This document shows, piece by piece, positions 14,909 through 23,213 of a stretch of DNA of 64,000 nt. The stretch's first letter is position 1. Every line of letters begins with the position of its first letter. Origin of the DNA: Microcella sp. (GTDB lineage Bacteria; Actinomycetota; Actinomycetes; Actinomycetales; Microbacteriaceae); contig NZ_CP075524.1 of NCBI RefSeq assembly GCF_025808395.1, positions 248,001-312,000 of the forward strand, in the 5' to 3' direction. The notes beneath the pieces are model-generated. The model was not told the origin of the DNA. It did no database searches and saw only the letters and a list, made by a program, of their open reading frames with translations. The position numbers and the translations under genes are program-made.

Positions 14909-16068
14909 CTCGGCACCTCCAGAATCACCGTCGTGCCGGCGCCGGGCGTCGAGAACACTCGTGCGTCGCCGCCGACATCGCGAAGACGAGCGACCACCGA
15001 TTCGGTGAAGCCCAGCCGCTCGGTGGCGATGCTCTCTGGGTCGAAGCCGACGCCGGCGTCGGTGACGACGGCTCTCAGCCGATCGTCGGTCTGCGTGATG
15101 GTGACATCAGCGGCGTCGACTCCGGCGTGACGGCGCACGTTCTCGAGGCACTCTGCGAGCGCGAGCAAGAACGCGTCGAGCACATCGCTCGGCAGCAGCA
15201 CCTGACCGGTGCCGTGCCAGCGCACCGACAAGCCCATGCGCAAGAACCGCTGCTTGACCGACTCGAGGGTGGTGCCCAAGGGCGTCTGAGCCACGGGCTC
15301 GAGACTGTAGACGCCCGAGAACTGGGGCATCGGCGTCGAGCCGAGCCGCAACTGCCGCAAGAGGTGCGCGTCTTCGCGCGCCTGCTCGCGCAGCGCATGC
15401 TCTGAGACTCCAACGCCCGAGTGGGCCAGGAGCGTCAACGTGGCCAGCACAGTGTCGTGCAGCAGCCTGGCGCCCTGTCGGCGCTGGGCCTCAGTCTCAC
15501 TCGCCTGCCGTTCGAGGTGATGCGAGCGGCCGATGTTCTCGATGCGCATCATGGCGCGTTGCACGCCAACCGTGACCCAGAGCCCGATGATGAGCGTGAT
15601 GACCCACCCCGCGAGCGTCGCGATGGCCGGCGTCGACACGAGACCGCGCGTGGGCCCCGCACTCGCGACGAGCAGGCTGCTGCCGAGGGTGCCCGCAGCC
15701 CACAAGAGCCATCGGCCCGTCGACTCGCTCAGCACCATGCCGAGCGCACCGAGCCCGGCCGCTCCGAGGGGAGCGAGCGAGATCGGCAGAGCCACCGAGC
15801 TCGACTGGCCCCACGGCAGTTGGGCGAGAGCGAGCGTGGCGAACCCCAGCACCATCGTCAGCACGACCCAGCCGACATGGCCGCTGCGCCCCACCATGAC
15901 GAGGGCGCCCGCCTGACCGGCGAGCAGAATGAGCAGAGACGGCACGAGCACCGGATCGACGACTCCCGGCAGTGAGAGGCAGATCGCGGCGAGCACGACG
16001 CCGCTCAATCCGAAAGCGCGGGCGGCCGAGCGCAAGAGGCGTTGGCGCTCTCTCTCGATCAACTCCAC
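14905..16068 (-). CDS. Sensor histidine kinase (DesK/NarX-like, HATPase_c)
   Basis: A 387-residue kinase. Six hydrophobic segments (residues 15-180) are followed by a dimerisation helix with phosphoacceptor His near 204 (RLLHDTVLATLTLLAH). The ATPase domain shows the N box ECLENVRRHAG, G1 DAGVGFDPES and G2 STPGAGTTV. It has no extracellular sensor domain of note, so the signal is probably sensed in the membrane. GTG 16068 begins MELIERERQRLLR. First gene of a three-gene operon with a membrane protein and a NarL-type regulator. Confidence 0.9.
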   Translation of the reverse strand: MELIERERQRLLRSAARAFGLSGVVLAAICLSLPGVVDPVLVPSLLILLAGQAGALVMVGRSGHVGWVVLTMVLGFATLALAQLPWGQSSSVALPISLAPLGAAGLGALGMVLSESTGRWLLWAAGTLGSSLLVASAGPTRGLVSTPAIATLAGWVITLIIGLWVTVGVQRAMMRIENIGRSHHLERQASETEAQRRQGARLLHDTVLATLTLLAHSGVGVSEHALREQAREDAHLLRQLRLGSTPMPQFSGVYSLEPVAQTPLGTTLESVKQRFLRMGLSVRWHGTGQVLLPSDVLDAFLLALAECLENVRRHAGVDAADVTITQTDDRLRAVVTDAGVGFDPESIATERLGFTESVVARLRDVGGDARVFSTPGAGTTVILEVPR

Positions 16069-16103
16069 GGCTGACCCTGCCGTGTGCCGCCCCCGCGCCT
16101 CAT
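16059..16103 (-). CDS. Possible 14-codon leader ORF overlapping the kinase start
   Basis: ATG 16103 opens a frame MRRGGGTRQGQPWS that stops (TGA 16061-16059) 10 bases inside the kinase gene. A CACACT hexamer sits 7 bases before the ATG in the position of a leaderless -10, but differs from TAnnnT in its first base. Overlap geometry mirrors the leader at 6857-6946. May be chance. Confidence 0.2.
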   Translation of the reverse strand: MRRGGGTRQGQPWS

Positions 16104-16137
16104 GAAGACCAGTGTGGCACCTCGCGAGGCTTCAGCC

Positions 16138-17034
16138 TCAGAACCTGCAGATCGCGGCGAACGCGTCGTAGAGCTCAGAGCGGGTTCGGTCGTCTGCTGC
16201 GACAGTCGTCGAGCCGACGACGGTGCCGACAGCGAGCGTCACGATGAAGAGCGTGCCCTGCTTGTCTTCGGCGATGGCGTGCGGGTCGCATCGCGCCGGA
16301 GACAGGCTGAGCTCGATCACCGTCGATGCCCCGGCCGTCAGCTCTTCGTCGAGGGCGATCGATGTCGCCCGTGATTCCGAGGCGTCGACGAGAGCGAAGA
16401 GCACCGTGTCGTGCACCGTCTCGAGGGCGAGGTCGGCGCGAACGTTCGAGGCGATGAGGTCGAGGCCGAGGGTGCGCGCAGCGAGATCGTCGCGCTCGGG
16501 GGCGCGGCGCACCGTCAGGTCGACCCGTTCTGCCACGGCCGCGGTGAAGCACGCGCGTGCATGCCAGTCGTTCCACTGACCCAAGCGGTCGGTGGCGGTG
16601 ATCATGAGCTCGGCCGTCTCGCCCGTCGCGAGCGCGATCGTGAGCACGACGGTCGGCAGGGGTGCCGCCTGCTGCCCCACCAGCTCGGGGCACTGCGGCG
16701 TCGTCAGCTCGACGGCGAGGTCGCGAGTCGCTCCTGCGGCGATCACCGAGGTGCGGTCGCGCACGATCGGCTCGGCGAGCGCCGGCGAGCGTAGTTCGGT
16801 GCGCACGATCGTCAGGGGCGCAGCCGAGGTGTTGGTCACACTCACCTGCATGCCGTTGCGCGCAGGGTCGATGCGCGAGCGGTAGAGCTCTGCCGTCGCC
16901 GAGGCCTCGTCGATCGACTGCGGGGCCGCGGTGAGTGACGGCTGCGCCGCCGGGGGGCCGTCGGCCGAGCAACCGGCGGTCAGCAGCATCACGACCACCG
17001 AACCGAGGGTGAAGACCGCGCGCAGGCCATTCAT
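16138..17034 (-). CDS. Putative lipoprotein of unknown function
   Basis: A 298-residue secreted lipoprotein. The signal peptide ends in the lipobox LLTAGC with lipidated Cys22, then a short Ala/Pro/Ser linker. The mature part looks like two beta-rich modules, each with a motif of the kind NTSAAPLTIVRTELRSP, suggesting immunoglobulin-like folds on the outer face of the membrane. Four further cysteines are present, fitting disulfides. Start ATG 17034 lies 6 bases after a TAGCCT -10 that overlaps the metX stop codon. No function recognised. Confidence 0.75.
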   Translation of the reverse strand: MNGLRAVFTLGSVVVMLLTAGCSADGPPAAQPSLTAAPQSIDEASATAELYRSRIDPARNGMQVSVTNTSAAPLTIVRTELRSPALAEPIVRDRTSVIAAGATRDLAVELTTPQCPELVGQQAAPLPTVVLTIALATGETAELMITATDRLGQWNDWHARACFTAAVAERVDLTVRRAPERDDLAARTLGLDLIASNVRADLALETVHDTVLFALVDASESRATSIALDEELTAGASTVIELSLSPARCDPHAIAEDKQGTLFIVTLAVGTVVGSTTVAADDRTRSELYDAFAAICRF

Positions 17035-17040
17035 GGCAGA

Positions 17041-17046
17041 AGGCTA
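17041..17046 (-). promoter_or_regulatory. -10 element TAGCCT overlapping the metX stop codon
   Basis: TAGCCT ends 6 bases before ATG 17034 (leaderless spacing). Its TAG is the stop codon of metX, so one triplet serves both genes. Confidence 0.5.
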
Positions 17047-18243
17047 GCTCTGCAGCAGCTGCGTGAGGGGCGGGCCCACGAGGTCGTCGTCGATGAGAAA
17101 CGCGTCGTGGCCGAACGGCGACGAGATGACGATGGCCTCAGGGCCGTGAATCGAGTTCGGCAGGTGCGCGGCGAGCGTCTGCTGCTGCTCGACCGGAAAG
17201 AGGCGGTCGCTATCGATGCCGAGCACCATGCTGCGCGCGGTGACGCGACCGAGCGCCTCGGCGATCGAGCCGCGACCTCGAGCGAGATCGTGCGAGTTCA
17301 TCGCCTCGACGAGCCTGATGTAGCTGCCCGCGTCGAAGCGTCGGGTGAACTTGTTGCCGTGAAAGTCGAGGTAGCTCTCGACCGCGAACCGTCCGCCGTG
17401 GCCGAGCGGGTCGAGCACTCCCTGCCACGAGCGCTCGAAGCGCTCGTTGAGCTCGCTCGGTGACCGGTAGTTGAGCAGCGCCATGCGGCGTGCGAGCGCG
17501 AGCCCGCGGTATGGCCCCTCGGGGTCGTCGTAGTAGTCGCCGTCGCGAAAGAGCGGATCCATGCGAATCGCCTCGAGCTGCACCGAGTTCAGTGCGATCT
17601 GGTCGGCGCTCGAGACGGCCGTCGCGGCGAGCACGGCGAGCCGTTCGACTCTGTGCGGATGCTCGACCGCCCATTCGAGAGCGTGCATCCCTCCCATCGA
17701 CCCGCCGACGACTGCCGCGAGGCGGTCGATGCCGAGGGCGTCGATGAGTCTGACCTGCGCTGCGACCTGATCGCGAATGGTCAGGTACGGAAACCGCGAG
17801 CCCCATTCGGTGCCGTCGGGCGAGAACGATGCGGGCCCGGTCGAGCCCTGGCACCCGCCGAGCATGTTCGGGGCGATGACGAACCAGCGGTCGGTGTCGA
17901 TGGCCAGACCGGGGCCGACGATGCCGCCCCACCAGCCTGCGGTGGGGTGACCGGCCCCCGGCTTGCCCACGACGTGGCTGTCGCCGGTGAGGGCGTGCAT
18001 GATGAGCACCGCGTTGTCTCGCTGCTCGGTGAGCTCGCCCCAGGTCTCGTAGGCGAGGCGCGCGTGCGGCAAGCGGGCGCCCGATTCGAGGTCGATCGTG
18101 CCGACCGGGTGAAACAGCCGCTCGCCGGGAGGGTCGCCTTCTCGCCAGGCACCGGTCGTCGGGGGAGTGCCGCGCAGGGCGCGCCTGTTCGCCTCGGTGA
18201 TGAACGCCGAGGGCACCGTGTCTTCGCTCGTCTGCCAATCCAT
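17044..18243 (-). CDS. metX: Homoserine O-acetyltransferase
   Basis: A 399-residue alpha/beta-hydrolase that acetylates homoserine, the first committed step of methionine synthesis. Conserved blocks: NAVLIMHALTGDSHVVG, the nucleophile elbow GGSMGGMHALEWA (Ser near 183), NYRSPSELNERF, LGIDSDRLFPVEQQ with the catalytic Asp, and SPFGHDAFL with the catalytic His near 379. It lies behind metY on the same strand, separated by a perfect 14-bp hairpin. The homoserine comes from hom at 48663. Confidence 0.94.
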   Translation of the reverse strand: MDWQTSEDTVPSAFITEANRRALRGTPPTTGAWREGDPPGERLFHPVGTIDLESGARLPHARLAYETWGELTEQRDNAVLIMHALTGDSHVVGKPGAGHPTAGWWGGIVGPGLAIDTDRWFVIAPNMLGGCQGSTGPASFSPDGTEWGSRFPYLTIRDQVAAQVRLIDALGIDRLAAVVGGSMGGMHALEWAVEHPHRVERLAVLAATAVSSADQIALNSVQLEAIRMDPLFRDGDYYDDPEGPYRGLALARRMALLNYRSPSELNERFERSWQGVLDPLGHGGRFAVESYLDFHGNKFTRRFDAGSYIRLVEAMNSHDLARGRGSIAEALGRVTARSMVLGIDSDRLFPVEQQQTLAAHLPNSIHGPEAIVISSPFGHDAFLIDDDLVGPPLTQLLQS

Positions 18244-18271
18244 GCTGAGGCCATTCTGTCGCAGGATGCAC

Positions 18272-18302
18272 GTGACCCCCGCCGTATGACGGCGGGGGTC
18301 AC
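18272..18302 (-). terminator. Perfect 14-bp stem-loop between metY and metX
   Basis: Arms 18272-18285 and 18289-18302 are fully complementary with a 3-base loop, very GC-rich (a CCCCCGCC / GGCGGGGG core). There is no T-run on either side, so it is not a classical intrinsic terminator. It may partially terminate, pause or stabilise the metY mRNA and so set the metY:metX ratio. Confidence 0.6.
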
Positions 18303-18327
18303 GGATGCTGCAGCAAGGGCCCTCGAC

Positions 18328-19644
18328 TCAGGCGGCGTTGGCGGCGATGACGGCGCGCGCCGCCGCGAAGCCCTCTTCGAGATCGGCGATGATGTCGTCG
18401 ACGTTCTCAAGACCGACAGACAGCCGCACCAGTCCGGGCGTCACGCCGGTGGTCAGCTGCTGCTCGGGAGTGAGCTGCGAGTGGGTCGTGGATGCGGGGT
18501 GGATGATGAGGCTGCGCACGTCGCCGATGTTGGCGACGTGGCTGAACAGCTGCACCGAGTCGACGAGCGCCCGGCCGGCGTCGACCCCGCCCTTGAGCTC
18601 GAACGACAGCACCGCCCCGACGCCGCGCGGTGCGTACTTCTGCGCGTGGCTGTGCCACGGGCTCGACGGCAGGCCGCTGTAGCTGACCGAGGCGACATCG
18701 GGGTGCGCCTCGAGCCAGTGCGCCACGGAGGTCGCGTTCTGCACGTGGCGCTCGACGCGCAGGCTCAAGGTCTCGATGCCCTGGATGATCTGCCAGGCGT
18801 TGTCGGGCGAGACGGCAGCGCCGATGTCGCGCAGCAGCTGCACGCGGGCCTTGATGATGTAGGCGATCGCGTCGCCCAGCACTCCCGTGTAGCTCGCGCC
18901 GTGATACGAGGGGTCGGGCTCGGTGAGCCCCGGAAACTTGTCGACGTGCTCAGACCAGGCGAACTTTCCGCCGTCGACGATGAAGCCGCCCATGACGGTG
19001 CCGTGCCCGCCGAGAAACTTGGTGGCCGAGTGCACGACGATGTCGGCACCGTGCTCGAGGGGCCTGATGAGGAAGGGCGTCGCGATCGTGTTGTCGACGA
19101 TGAGCGGAAGCCCCGCGCCGTGCGCGACCTCGGCGACCTTCTCGATGTCGAGAATGTTGATCTTCGGGTTTCCGACCGTCTCGGCGAACAGCAGCTTGGT
19201 GTTCGGGCGGATGGCGGCTCGCCACTCGTCAGCGTCGTCTTGGTTCTCGACGAACGTGACCTCGATGCCGAGCTTCGCGAGCGTGTAGGTGAACAGGTTG
19301 TAGGTGCCGCCGTAGATCGACGACGACGACACGATGTGATCGCCCGCCTGGGCGATGTTCAGCACCGCATAGGTCGTCGCCGACTGCCCCGACGCGAGCA
19401 GCAGGGCCGCCGAGCCTCCCTCGAGAGCGGCGATGCGCTGCTCGGCCACGTCTTGCGTGGGGTTCTGGATGCGCGTGTAGATGTTGCCGAACTCAGCGAG
19501 CGCGAACAGGTTCTTCGCGTGCTCGGCGTCGTTGAACACGTATGCCGTCGTTCGGTACACCGGGGTCGCGCGGGCATTCGTCACGGGGTCGGGCTGGGCT
19601 CCCGCGTGAATCTGCAGTGTCTCGAACTGGTAGTTGCCGGCCAT
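18328..19644 (-). CDS. metY: O-acetylhomoserine sulfhydrylase (aminocarboxypropyltransferase)
   Basis: A 438-residue PLP enzyme that converts O-acetylhomoserine and sulfide to homocysteine. Cys/Met-metabolism family features: TLQIHAGAQPDPVTNARATPVY at the N-terminus, the PLP lysine in VHSATKFLGGHGTVMGG, RIQNPTQDVAEQRIAALEGG, and the C-terminal RLSVGLENVDDIIADLE. ATG 19644 is preceded by AAGGAG and by a good promoter at 19678-19706; the longer open frame upstream lies before that promoter. Directly upstream of metX, forming the direct-sulfhydrylation route. Confidence 0.94.
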   Translation of the reverse strand: MAGNYQFETLQIHAGAQPDPVTNARATPVYRTTAYVFNDAEHAKNLFALAEFGNIYTRIQNPTQDVAEQRIAALEGGSAALLLASGQSATTYAVLNIAQAGDHIVSSSSIYGGTYNLFTYTLAKLGIEVTFVENQDDADEWRAAIRPNTKLLFAETVGNPKINILDIEKVAEVAHGAGLPLIVDNTIATPFLIRPLEHGADIVVHSATKFLGGHGTVMGGFIVDGGKFAWSEHVDKFPGLTEPDPSYHGASYTGVLGDAIAYIIKARVQLLRDIGAAVSPDNAWQIIQGIETLSLRVERHVQNATSVAHWLEAHPDVASVSYSGLPSSPWHSHAQKYAPRGVGAVLSFELKGGVDAGRALVDSVQLFSHVANIGDVRSLIIHPASTTHSQLTPEQQLTTGVTPGLVRLSVGLENVDDIIADLEEGFAAARAVIAANAA

Positions 19645-19677
19645 GAGGGCTCCTTGCGTCGCGGGTGGGTCGCCTCG

Positions 19678-19706
19678 ACGGTACGTCGCCCGTGCTGGCG
19701 GGTCAA
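19678..19706 (-). promoter_or_regulatory. Vegetative promoter of metY: TTGACC-N17-TACCGT
   Basis: TTGACC (19706-19701) and TACCGT (19683-19678) are separated by 17 bases, the clearest sigma-A type promoter in the window. The predicted 5' leader is about 27 bases and carries AAGGAG before ATG 19644. Confidence 0.75.
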
Positions 19707-19761
19707 CGGCGGTCGTCACGCGCCGTAACGCAGCAGCCTGCGATCGCCGACGGATGCCCGC

Positions 19762-20838
19762 TCAGCGCTCGCGGCGAAACAGCCACTCGACCCTCGGCTC
19801 GACGAGCGGCCGCGCGACTCGTCGCACGATCGGGGTCGACAGCACCACGGCGATCACGAGAGCCAGCACGATCATGCCAACGAGCCACGGCCATGTCGAG
19901 TTCTCACCGCCGAGCAGCCCCGACTCTCTGATCGGGTAGAGGGCGAAGGTGTGCAGCAGGTAGACGTAGAGAGTTGCTGTGCCGAGTGAGGTCAGGGCTG
20001 TGGTGCGTCGAGGCGTCAGCACCAGTACCGCAGCGCAGAGCGCCGTGGTGAGCACGAGCAGCCCCAGACGAATCGCGCCCGCCCACCACTGGGGTGCGTC
20101 GAGGGCGTCATAGTGCTCGGTGTAGAACAGCCACAACCGCAGGTCGACCGCACGCCAGTGGTCGATGCCGACGACGATGACGGCAGACCAGGCGATGAGA
20201 AGGGCCGCAGCCGCGACGCGCAGTATCGTGCGCGGTGCTCCGTCGAGCCGGGCGCTCCAGCGGTGCCCGCCGAGCCAGAGGTCGCCGAGCCCCCACGCGC
20301 GAGCTCTCCAGCCGAGCACGAAGAACGGAAGCAGGCCGAGCGCGCGCGCGAGCGAGAAGGTGTTGTCGACGTTCGGCCAGTAGGCTACGCCGATTCCGGC
20401 GACCAAGACGACGACCCAGAGCACGGGTTCGCGCAATCGCGCCAGGTAGGGCAGCACGAGGCGGAAGAGGGCGAGAGCGAGCAGAAACCAGAGCGTCCAC
20501 GACGCGGTGGTCGGGTTGAGGCTCGCCGAGCCCTGCACGAGCCAGCGCACGATCGTCCAGATCGTGTCGAAGATCAGATACGGAATCACGATGCCCGAGA
20601 TGAGGCGCTGCAGTGCGACGTTGTCGGGCGGATCTGACGTCGAGAACCAGCCGCTCGCAATGGCGAAGAGAGGCATGTGGAACGAGTAGATGATCAGGTA
20701 GACGGCCATCGCCGCGTCGCTGTCGGCAGTGAGGCGCTGAATGGCGTGCCCGATGACGACGAGGGCGATGGCGATGAACCGCGCGTTGTCCCAGAAAGCG
20801 ACGCGGGCCGCTGGCGCGGCGGCAGCAGGTGTCGTCAC
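19762..20838 (-). CDS. Acyltransferase family 3 membrane protein
   Basis: A 358-residue integral membrane protein of the OafA/WecH-like acyltransferase-3 family, with about ten spans. Family marks: FWDNARFIAIALVVIGHAIQ at the start (the R/H pair of the N-terminal motif), YSFHMPLFAIASGWF, a mid-chain WTLWFLLALALFRL, and LYVYLLHTF in a late span. It probably O-acetylates a surface carbohydrate; the acceptor is unknown. GTG 20838 is preferred over 20841 because it sits 6 bases after a TAGCCT -10. Confidence 0.82.
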   Translation of the reverse strand: MTTPAAAAPAARVAFWDNARFIAIALVVIGHAIQRLTADSDAAMAVYLIIYSFHMPLFAIASGWFSTSDPPDNVALQRLISGIVIPYLIFDTIWTIVRWLVQGSASLNPTTASWTLWFLLALALFRLVLPYLARLREPVLWVVVLVAGIGVAYWPNVDNTFSLARALGLLPFFVLGWRARAWGLGDLWLGGHRWSARLDGAPRTILRVAAAALLIAWSAVIVVGIDHWRAVDLRLWLFYTEHYDALDAPQWWAGAIRLGLLVLTTALCAAVLVLTPRRTTALTSLGTATLYVYLLHTFALYPIRESGLLGGENSTWPWLVGMIVLALVIAVVLSTPIVRRVARPLVEPRVEWLFRRER

Positions 20839-20844
20839 CACTTC

Positions 20845-20864
20845 AGGCTAGTCGCCGGTACCGT
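20845..20864. promoter_or_regulatory. Divergent leaderless promoter pair, acyltransferase / SDR
   Basis: TAGCCT (minus, 20850-20845) is 6 bases from GTG 20838 and TACCGT (plus, 20859-20864) is 6 bases from ATG 20871. The two genes are driven in opposite directions from about 30 bases of DNA, so the two promoters must exclude each other sterically. Confidence 0.55.
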
Positions 20865-20870
20865 GGCGGC

Positions 20871-21686
20871 ATGAGCACTGATGCAACCCCTCTCAACCGA
20901 ACGACGAGCGTCGACCTGCGAGCGGTGGTCACGGGCGCCAGTTCGGGCATCGGCGCGGCCACCGTGCGCCTGTTGCGTGAGCACGGCTGGAGCGTGGTCG
21001 CCGTCGCGCGTCGCGCTGAGCGCTTGGCGGCGCTCGCCGATGAGACGGGGTGCGAGGTGGTGGTGGCCGACCTCACCGACGACGCCGCGGTGGATGCCCT
21101 GCGCGAGCACATCGCCGCGACGGGGCCGATTCATGCCATCGTGAGCAACGCGGGCGGCGCGTTCGGCGCCGACCCGGTCGCCACGGCCGACGCCCGCGAC
21201 TGGATGCGCATGTTCGACGTCAACGTGCTCGCCGCCCAGCGGGTCATCAGCGCGCTGCTGCCCGCCCTGCGGGCCGGCGCCCTCGACCGCGGGGTGGGCG
21301 ACATTCTTGCAGTCACGTCGACCGCGGGTCAGATCGCCTACGAGGGCGGCGGCGGGTACAACGCCTCGAAGTTCGCTCTGCGCGGCATGATGGGGGCTCT
21401 GCGTCTCGAGCTGGCGGGCGAGCCTGTGCGCGTCATGCAGGTGGCGCCGGGCATGGTCAAGACTGATGAGTTCTCGCTCAACCGGTTCGGCGGCGACACC
21501 GAGAAGGTCGACGCGCTGTATGCGGGGGTCGAGCATCCCCTCGTCGCCGACGACATCGCCGCCATCATTGTGGCCGCGCTCGAGTCGCCCCCTCACGTCA
21601 ACCTCGACGAGATCACGGTGCGCCCGGTGGCGCAGGCTGCGCAGCACAAGATCGTGCGCGAGCCGCTCGCGGTGCGCGAGGGCTAG
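20871..21686 (+). CDS. Short-chain dehydrogenase/reductase (YdfG-like)
   Basis: A 271-residue NAD(P)-dependent classical SDR. TGASSGIGAATVRLL is the dinucleotide motif, followed by an Arg-rich AVARRAERLAAL that favours NADP, then VSNAGGAFG, catalytic Ser in AVTSTAGQIAYEGG and YNASKFALRG with Tyr near 163 and Lys +4. The PGMVKTDEF stretch resembles YdfG-like serine/3-hydroxy-acid dehydrogenases. Substrate not determinable. Start ATG 20871 follows the leaderless -10. Converges on the MFS gene with a 5-base gap. Confidence 0.88.
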   Translation: MSTDATPLNRTTSVDLRAVVTGASSGIGAATVRLLREHGWSVVAVARRAERLAALADETGCEVVVADLTDDAAVDALREHIAATGPIHAIVSNAGGAFGADPVATADARDWMRMFDVNVLAAQRVISALLPALRAGALDRGVGDILAVTSTAGQIAYEGGGGYNASKFALRGMMGALRLELAGEPVRVMQVAPGMVKTDEFSLNRFGGDTEKVDALYAGVEHPLVADDIAAIIVAALESPPHVNLDEITVRPVAQAAQHKIVREPLAVREG

Positions 21687-21691
21687 GGCGG

Positions 21692-23176
21692 CTACAGCAC
21701 CGTCGTGTTCGGCTGCACGCCCTCGTCGACGGCGGCGTCGCTGAAGGCGAGCTTCGGCACGAAGAAGAGGGCGACGGCGGCGACGAGCGCCGTGCCGCCG
21801 CAGATGGCGAACACGATCATGTAGCCGAGCAGGCTCGACGCGGTCTCGGTGATGGCTTGCCCGGCGGAGAATGCCAGCACGACTGCGAAGATGGCGCTCG
21901 CGAACGCACCGCCGATGGTCTTGGTCGTGTTCGTGAGGCCCGTGGCGATGCCGGTCTGGCCGATCGGTGCCGCAGCGGCTGCGGCGGCCGGCAGGGCCGC
22001 GACGAGGGCTCCTGAGCCGATGCCGGCGATGACCATGTTGATGGTGACCCCGACCGCCGTGTCGTTGTTGACGAGAAAGAGCAGGTAGCCGGTGGCGACG
22101 ATGAAGGTCGCCCCGATGAGGGTGATGCGCGGCGTCGTGCGGCGCGAGGCGAGCGGAAACAGCAGGGCGCCGATGATCATGGCGACGAGGTATGCGCCGA
22201 TGATGTACGAGCGATCGGTGGCGTCGAGTCCGAGCCCGAATCCGTTGATCGGATCGGTGCCGGCGAAGGTGCTGAGCGGAGCTTGAGCGCCGAGCAGGCT
22301 CACGCCGACGAGTCCTGCAGTGAGCAGCACCGGCCACATCGTCGGCTGGCGCATGACCCGAAGGTCGATCGCGGGGTCGGGGTGCTTGAGCACCCAGCGG
22401 CCGAAGGGGTAGAGCAGGGCGAGGCCGACGAGCATGAGTGCGTAGACCCACCAGGTCTCGGGGCCGTTGACGCGCAAGAAGGTGAGCCCCGAGGTGATCG
22501 TCAAGAGCGCGATCGTGAGCAGCACGAAACCGAAGGTGTCGAGCCGTCGGCCGGTGACGGGTTCAGACTCGGGCACGCCGAACAGAATGACGAAGAAGGC
22601 CACGCTCACGGCGATGGCCGGAATCGTCAGGGTGAGCGCGATGTCGCCGTTGAACGCCGCGAATACTCGAGCGCCGCCGAGTGCGCCGACGATCGCGCCC
22701 GCCTCGAGGCCGACGACCAGCAGCCCGGCCGCGCGGCGGGTCTGCGAGGCCCCCGTGCCGGTGCGTCTGCCGCGGTCGAAGATCAGGGCCACTTCGAGCG
22801 GCAGCCACACGACATAGAAGCCCTGCAGGGCCCAGGCGGCGAGAAAGACCCAGAACGAGTCGGCGAAGACGAGCCACCAGCTCGCCCCGGCGGTCAGCAG
22901 GGTCGAGAGCAAGAGCACCTTCTTGTGCCCGATCATGTCGCCGAGCTTGGCCAGTATCGGCACGACGAGCGCGCTGAGCAGCAGTTGGGCGGCTTCGAAC
23001 CAGTTGAAGTCGGCGTCGCGAATGCCGAGGTAGTCGACGAGGTCGCTGATGAGGGGCACGTAGTAGCCCTGCAGCACGCCGCTGACGAACTCGACGAAGA
23101 AGAGGTAGCCGACGAGCGACATGGTGATGGCGCCGGAGGCGCCGCGCAGGCGTGAGGCCATCGTGGGCTCGGTCAT
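21692..23176 (-). CDS. MFS transporter, DHA2-like (14-span) drug/metabolite exporter
   Basis: A 494-residue transporter with about fourteen hydrophobic segments. Loop 2-3 motif LAKLGDMIGHKKVLLLS matches MFS motif A (GxxxDxxGxK/R). The span with NMVIAGIGSGALVAALPAAAAA and GIATGLTNTTKTIGGAFASA resembles DHA2 family members. It starts at ATG 23176, 6 bases after TAGCAT. The substrate is not predictable; drug or organic-anion export is the usual role. Confidence 0.85.
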   Translation of the reverse strand: MTEPTMASRLRGASGAITMSLVGYLFFVEFVSGVLQGYYVPLISDLVDYLGIRDADFNWFEAAQLLLSALVVPILAKLGDMIGHKKVLLLSTLLTAGASWWLVFADSFWVFLAAWALQGFYVVWLPLEVALIFDRGRRTGTGASQTRRAAGLLVVGLEAGAIVGALGGARVFAAFNGDIALTLTIPAIAVSVAFFVILFGVPESEPVTGRRLDTFGFVLLTIALLTITSGLTFLRVNGPETWWVYALMLVGLALLYPFGRWVLKHPDPAIDLRVMRQPTMWPVLLTAGLVGVSLLGAQAPLSTFAGTDPINGFGLGLDATDRSYIIGAYLVAMIIGALLFPLASRRTTPRITLIGATFIVATGYLLFLVNNDTAVGVTINMVIAGIGSGALVAALPAAAAAAAPIGQTGIATGLTNTTKTIGGAFASAIFAVVLAFSAGQAITETASSLLGYMIVFAICGGTALVAAVALFFVPKLAFSDAAVDEGVQPNTTVL

Positions 23177-23182
23177 GCCGTG

Positions 23183-23207
23183 ATGCTAGCGCGCCGCGGG
23201 GTACCGT
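23183..23207. promoter_or_regulatory. Divergent leaderless promoter pair, MFS transporter / ung
   Basis: TAGCAT (minus, 23188-23183) lies 6 bases before ATG 23176 and TACCGT (plus, 23202-23207) lies 6 bases before ATG 23214. Only 37 bases separate the two start codons. Confidence 0.55.
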
Positions 23208-23213
23208 GCTGTC

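Noticed and set aside
17653..19728. A 691-codon open frame antisense to metX and metY
   Set aside because: It lies wholly opposite two genes with strong family motifs. Such frames arise in very GC-rich genes because the antisense third codon position rarely makes a stop. It has low-complexity composition and no motif.
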